Positions 61,845-64,000 of a stretch of DNA of 64,000 nt are shown piece after piece (within the stretch, counting starts at the first letter, position 1; each line of letters opens with the position of its first letter). The position numbers and the translations under genes were made by a program. Where the stretch lies: the NCBI RefSeq assembly GCF_039537875.1, contig NZ_BAABBI010000001.1:1240001-1304000 (forward strand). Reading direction: 5' to 3'. This stretch comes from Corallibacter vietnamensis (GTDB lineage: Bacteria; Bacteroidota; Bacteroidia; Flavobacteriales; Flavobacteriaceae). The notes under the pieces were generated by a model. That model was not told where the DNA came from. It saw only the letters and a program-made list of their open reading frames with translations, and did not search any database.

Positions 61845-63796
61845 TGAAACAATTAGACTACAAACGAGAGGCTCAAAATCTTTATAGTAATAAAGATTTT
61901 TATGAGGCTTATGAAGCTGCATGGAATTTATCTTTTAATGAATTTGTAAAATGGTATACAGATTCAAAAGGTAAGCGAAAACGAAACAAAAGGAATTATA
62001 AAAACCCATTCTTCTACGATTCTTTTTTTTATAACAATTTTCTTATAACAAAACGGACAGATTGGCTTAATCAAAAATATGCTTTAAATCTGTGGCGATT
62101 TTATTTGAGAACTCAAAAAGAACCTTTAAAAGAGTTTGAGTTATACGTAGCTCATAACAACCCTAAACTTTTTTGTTTAGGTTATAAGTATGAAAAAGTA
62201 TTTTTAAATAAAGAGAGACTCGACTTTATTCAGAGCAATGATTTTCCTAGCTCTATTAAAAAAGAATTAGAAATATGGAATAATATTTTTAATCGTTTTG
62301 AAGCTTCTTTAGAAGCTATTAAAAGAGAGTTTACAAATATTGAATCCAAACCTCAAGAGGTATTAATGACTCTTTTAGCTTCATTTGAAACTTTTATTTT
62401 CAAAAATCCTAATGATAATTTAAGATGGCAGTTTGCAGGTGAAACTTTAAGCTGGTTGGTCGCTATAACTCAAGAAAAACACGATTTAAAATCAGTTAAA
62501 GTTACACATGAAGAATTATTTAAAATATATTTTGACTGTGTAATATTTGATAGAGGTCAAAAGTTATTCTCTTGCGCATACCAACATATTCTGTTATTAG
62601 ACTATATTAATAGATATGTATTTGAACCTGGTTTAAAAGTAACCATTGATTCTAAAAACAATCTAATATTTAGTGGAAGTAAAGAGTTTAATGAGCAATG
62701 GAGCAATGATGAATTAAGATATAAAGTAAATGAGCAAACATATTATAACTATGGAGAACTACAGTTTGCTGAACTTAAAAATGAAAACGAAATCAAATTT
62801 GTTAATGATAATATAAGTACAAATAACCAACTTGGAAACTCAAGACAGTTAGCCATAAAACAAGCTGTTTATGATTTAGGGATTCGAGATGAGGACTTAA
62901 TGCATAACGCTTTACCAACGCTTGATGTTATAATTTCATTTCTTCATGGTATAGCTTGGCGGAAATTAGAAACCTTCGAGAACCCTTTACGAGAGCTAAC
63001 AAAAAAAGGATTAAATACTTATGGTGAAGCAATAATGAGACTCATAGCCAAAAGAAAAGTTGCAGAATTAGTACTTATTTCTAGAAAAGATGAGCTGTTT
63101 AACTCTGCTATTAATGCTGGTGTAAAATGTGATGAGCAAGAGTTTTTTAGATTTCTTGATTTATTTTCATATGAAGGAAGTAAAAATATATTAGGTAGGT
63201 TAAGCCAAAAAGTAAGTTTATGGCAGAAGCCATTCATTCAAATTGGAGACTTTGTTATTTCCCCTTTTAGTGTATTGACAAGTTTTACTGGTTTATATAC
63301 CATTTCGGAATCTATTTTAAGAAATTTTCAACCTCAAAATGGTAGCAGAATAGAAACTCAACTAGTTGAAATGTATAAAGGTGAAAATTGGAAAACCTAC
63401 GAAAAATCCAATAATCAAAAGCATGGAGATGTAGATGTAGTAATGGAGGATGATTGGAATATTATTTTAATACAATTAAAACGTACTACTCAAAAAACAA
63501 ATACACTAGAGTTGCATAATCAAACTAGCCAAGATAGAACAGCAATACGTCAACTTACGGAGGCAAAAGAGAATATTAATACGGGTAAAAAAATACATTT
63601 ATGGTATGTGACGACTGCATTTGAAAAAATTAATACTATCGAGGAAGGAGTATTTCGAGTTAGTTATCAAGATTTGGTCAATACCAAGCGTTATATGGCA
63701 TTAGAGAATTTAAAATTTAATTCATTGTCAGATTTTACACAGTTTGTTACAGAAGATACATTCTATAATATAGGAAAGCTAAATTTAAATAATTAG
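61844..63796 (+). CDS. Large protein with C-terminal nuclease-like domain (unknown)
   Basis: This 650-aa protein is not from a family I recognise. The N-terminal two thirds are helical, beginning KREAQNLYSNKDFYEAYEA. The C-terminus (about 500-630) holds a PD-(D/E)XK-like pattern: GDVDVV, then IILIQLKRTTQ, with YKGENWKTYEK upstream. That is Mrr-like and fits a DNA nuclease of a defence system. The ATG at this position is preferred over TTG and TTT-rich upstream codons because it directly follows the hairpin. It lies between system 2 and the viperin-like gene. Confidence 0.6.
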   Translation: MKQLDYKREAQNLYSNKDFYEAYEAAWNLSFNEFVKWYTDSKGKRKRNKRNYKNPFFYDSFFYNNFLITKRTDWLNQKYALNLWRFYLRTQKEPLKEFELYVAHNNPKLFCLGYKYEKVFLNKERLDFIQSNDFPSSIKKELEIWNNIFNRFEASLEAIKREFTNIESKPQEVLMTLLASFETFIFKNPNDNLRWQFAGETLSWLVAITQEKHDLKSVKVTHEELFKIYFDCVIFDRGQKLFSCAYQHILLLDYINRYVFEPGLKVTIDSKNNLIFSGSKEFNEQWSNDELRYKVNEQTYYNYGELQFAELKNENEIKFVNDNISTNNQLGNSRQLAIKQAVYDLGIRDEDLMHNALPTLDVIISFLHGIAWRKLETFENPLRELTKKGLNTYGEAIMRLIAKRKVAELVLISRKDELFNSAINAGVKCDEQEFFRFLDLFSYEGSKNILGRLSQKVSLWQKPFIQIGDFVISPFSVLTSFTGLYTISESILRNFQPQNGSRIETQLVEMYKGENWKTYEKSNNQKHGDVDVVMEDDWNIILIQLKRTTQKTNTLELHNQTSQDRTAIRQLTEAKENINTGKKIHLWYVTTAFEKINTIEEGVFRVSYQDLVNTKRYMALENLKFNSLSDFTQFVTEDTFYNIGKLNLNN

Positions 63797-63805
63797 AGTG
63801 CAATT

Positions 63806-63852
63806 TATGAAATAGTCTGCTTTACGTAAGCTCAACTTTAAACTATTTCATA
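63806..63852 (+). promoter_or_regulatory. Nested hairpin B in the leader of the viperin-like gene
   Basis: TATGAAATAGT (63806-63816) and ACTATTTCATA (63842-63852) form a perfect 11-bp outer stem. The inner stem is GCTT / AAGC with the same TACGT loop, followed by the same CAACTTTAAA. The A of the ATG is the last stem base. Confidence 0.7.
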
Positions 63853-64000
63853 TGAACACTCAATTAGTTATCCCAAGCATCAATTTTCATTTATGGGAAC
63901 CTTGTGACATGCGTTGTAAATTTTGCTTTGCAACCTTTCAAGATGTCAAACAAACTATTTTGCCAAAAGGGCATTTACCAAAAGAAGAAGCTTTAAAAGT
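63852..64000 (+). CDS. Viperin-like radical SAM protein (pVip), partial
   Basis: Only the first 49 codons are in the window. They contain a radical SAM motif C18-x3-C22-x2-C25 in EPCDMRCKFCFATF, preceded by SINFHLW. The wording NFHLW and FCFATF is typical, as I recall, of prokaryotic viperins, which make modified ribonucleotides that stop phage RNA polymerases. The SPASM-less short viperin length and downstream motifs cannot be checked here. It follows the 650-aa gene by about 55 bases and is preceded by hairpin B. The end is truncated by the window edge. Confidence 0.7.
   Translation, partial: MNTQLVIPSINFHLWEPCDMRCKFCFATFQDVKQTILPKGHLPKEEALK

Larger units (their letters stand above)
43015..64000. 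mobile_element. Integrated element 2 (defence island, right end outside the window)
   Basis: A paralogous integrase begins 53 bases after the second att copy, with the same terminator-and-repeat layout as element 1. The element then holds several unknown genes, a second type I restriction system split by six defence-type genes, a nuclease-like protein and a viperin-like gene. No third att copy appears before the window ends, so the right border is unknown. Confidence 0.65.

Overview
The window is an AT-rich chromosomal segment from a gliding member of the Flavobacteriaceae (Bacteroidota). The evidence is gldB/gldC, a complete gldK-gldL-gldM-gldN cluster (type IX secretion and gliding), Bacteroidota-type promoters (TTTG, a spacer of about 20, then TAnnTTTG), the miaB/EBP/lptE/secG operon and a zinc-less DnaG. 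Genus cannot be fixed from sequence reading alone.

Positions 1-29340 are core chromosome. In order they hold aqpZ; gldC-gldB facing away from nadE; a NarL-type regulator with Glu at its phosphoacceptor site; dnaG; a secreted TonB-plug protein; groES-groEL behind a sigma-54-like promoter; the minus-strand operon miaB, sigma-54 activator, lptE, a TPR-like gene and secG; a membrane protein; topA with an arginase-fold protein that has lost its metal ligands; gldKLMN; an FAD oxidoreductase; a DUF983 protein; an ABC-F ATPase; and an LRR protein.

At 29345-29417 lies an initiator tRNA (fMet). Its 3' 43 bp recur exactly at 43015-43057, which frames a 13.6-kb integrated element (element 1). Element 1 has a tyrosine integrase, a small plasmid-like replication block (RHH protein, RepA-like ATPase, toprim primase-like protein, and a 9-bp-period palindromic array), then an hsdR-hsdS-ACNase-hsdM type I restriction operon. 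The ACNase resembles PrrC, including an R-x3-E-x32-H triad. A second, paralogous integrase begins right after the right att copy, so a second element (element 2) sits in tandem and runs past the window end.

Element 2 is a defence island. A second type I system (hsdM 47435, hsdS 49818, hsdR 58692) is split by six cargo genes: a RelA/SpoT-type synthetase, a PGN_0703-type nuclease, a DUF559/Vsr-like nuclease, a DUF3883 protein, and two DUF262 proteins (the second with DUF1524 HNH). Copies of the hsdS 3' tail follow the first two cargo genes, a footprint of stepwise insertion. Downstream are a 650-aa protein with a nuclease-like C-terminus and the first 49 codons of a viperin-like radical SAM enzyme (pVip). 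Each of these two genes is preceded by a nested hairpin whose stems differ but stay paired, while the loop and linker are conserved. This shared, apparently structure-conserved 5' element is the most unexpected signal in the window.

No CRISPR array, rRNA or insertion-sequence transposase was seen. Functional calls rest on motifs read by eye.
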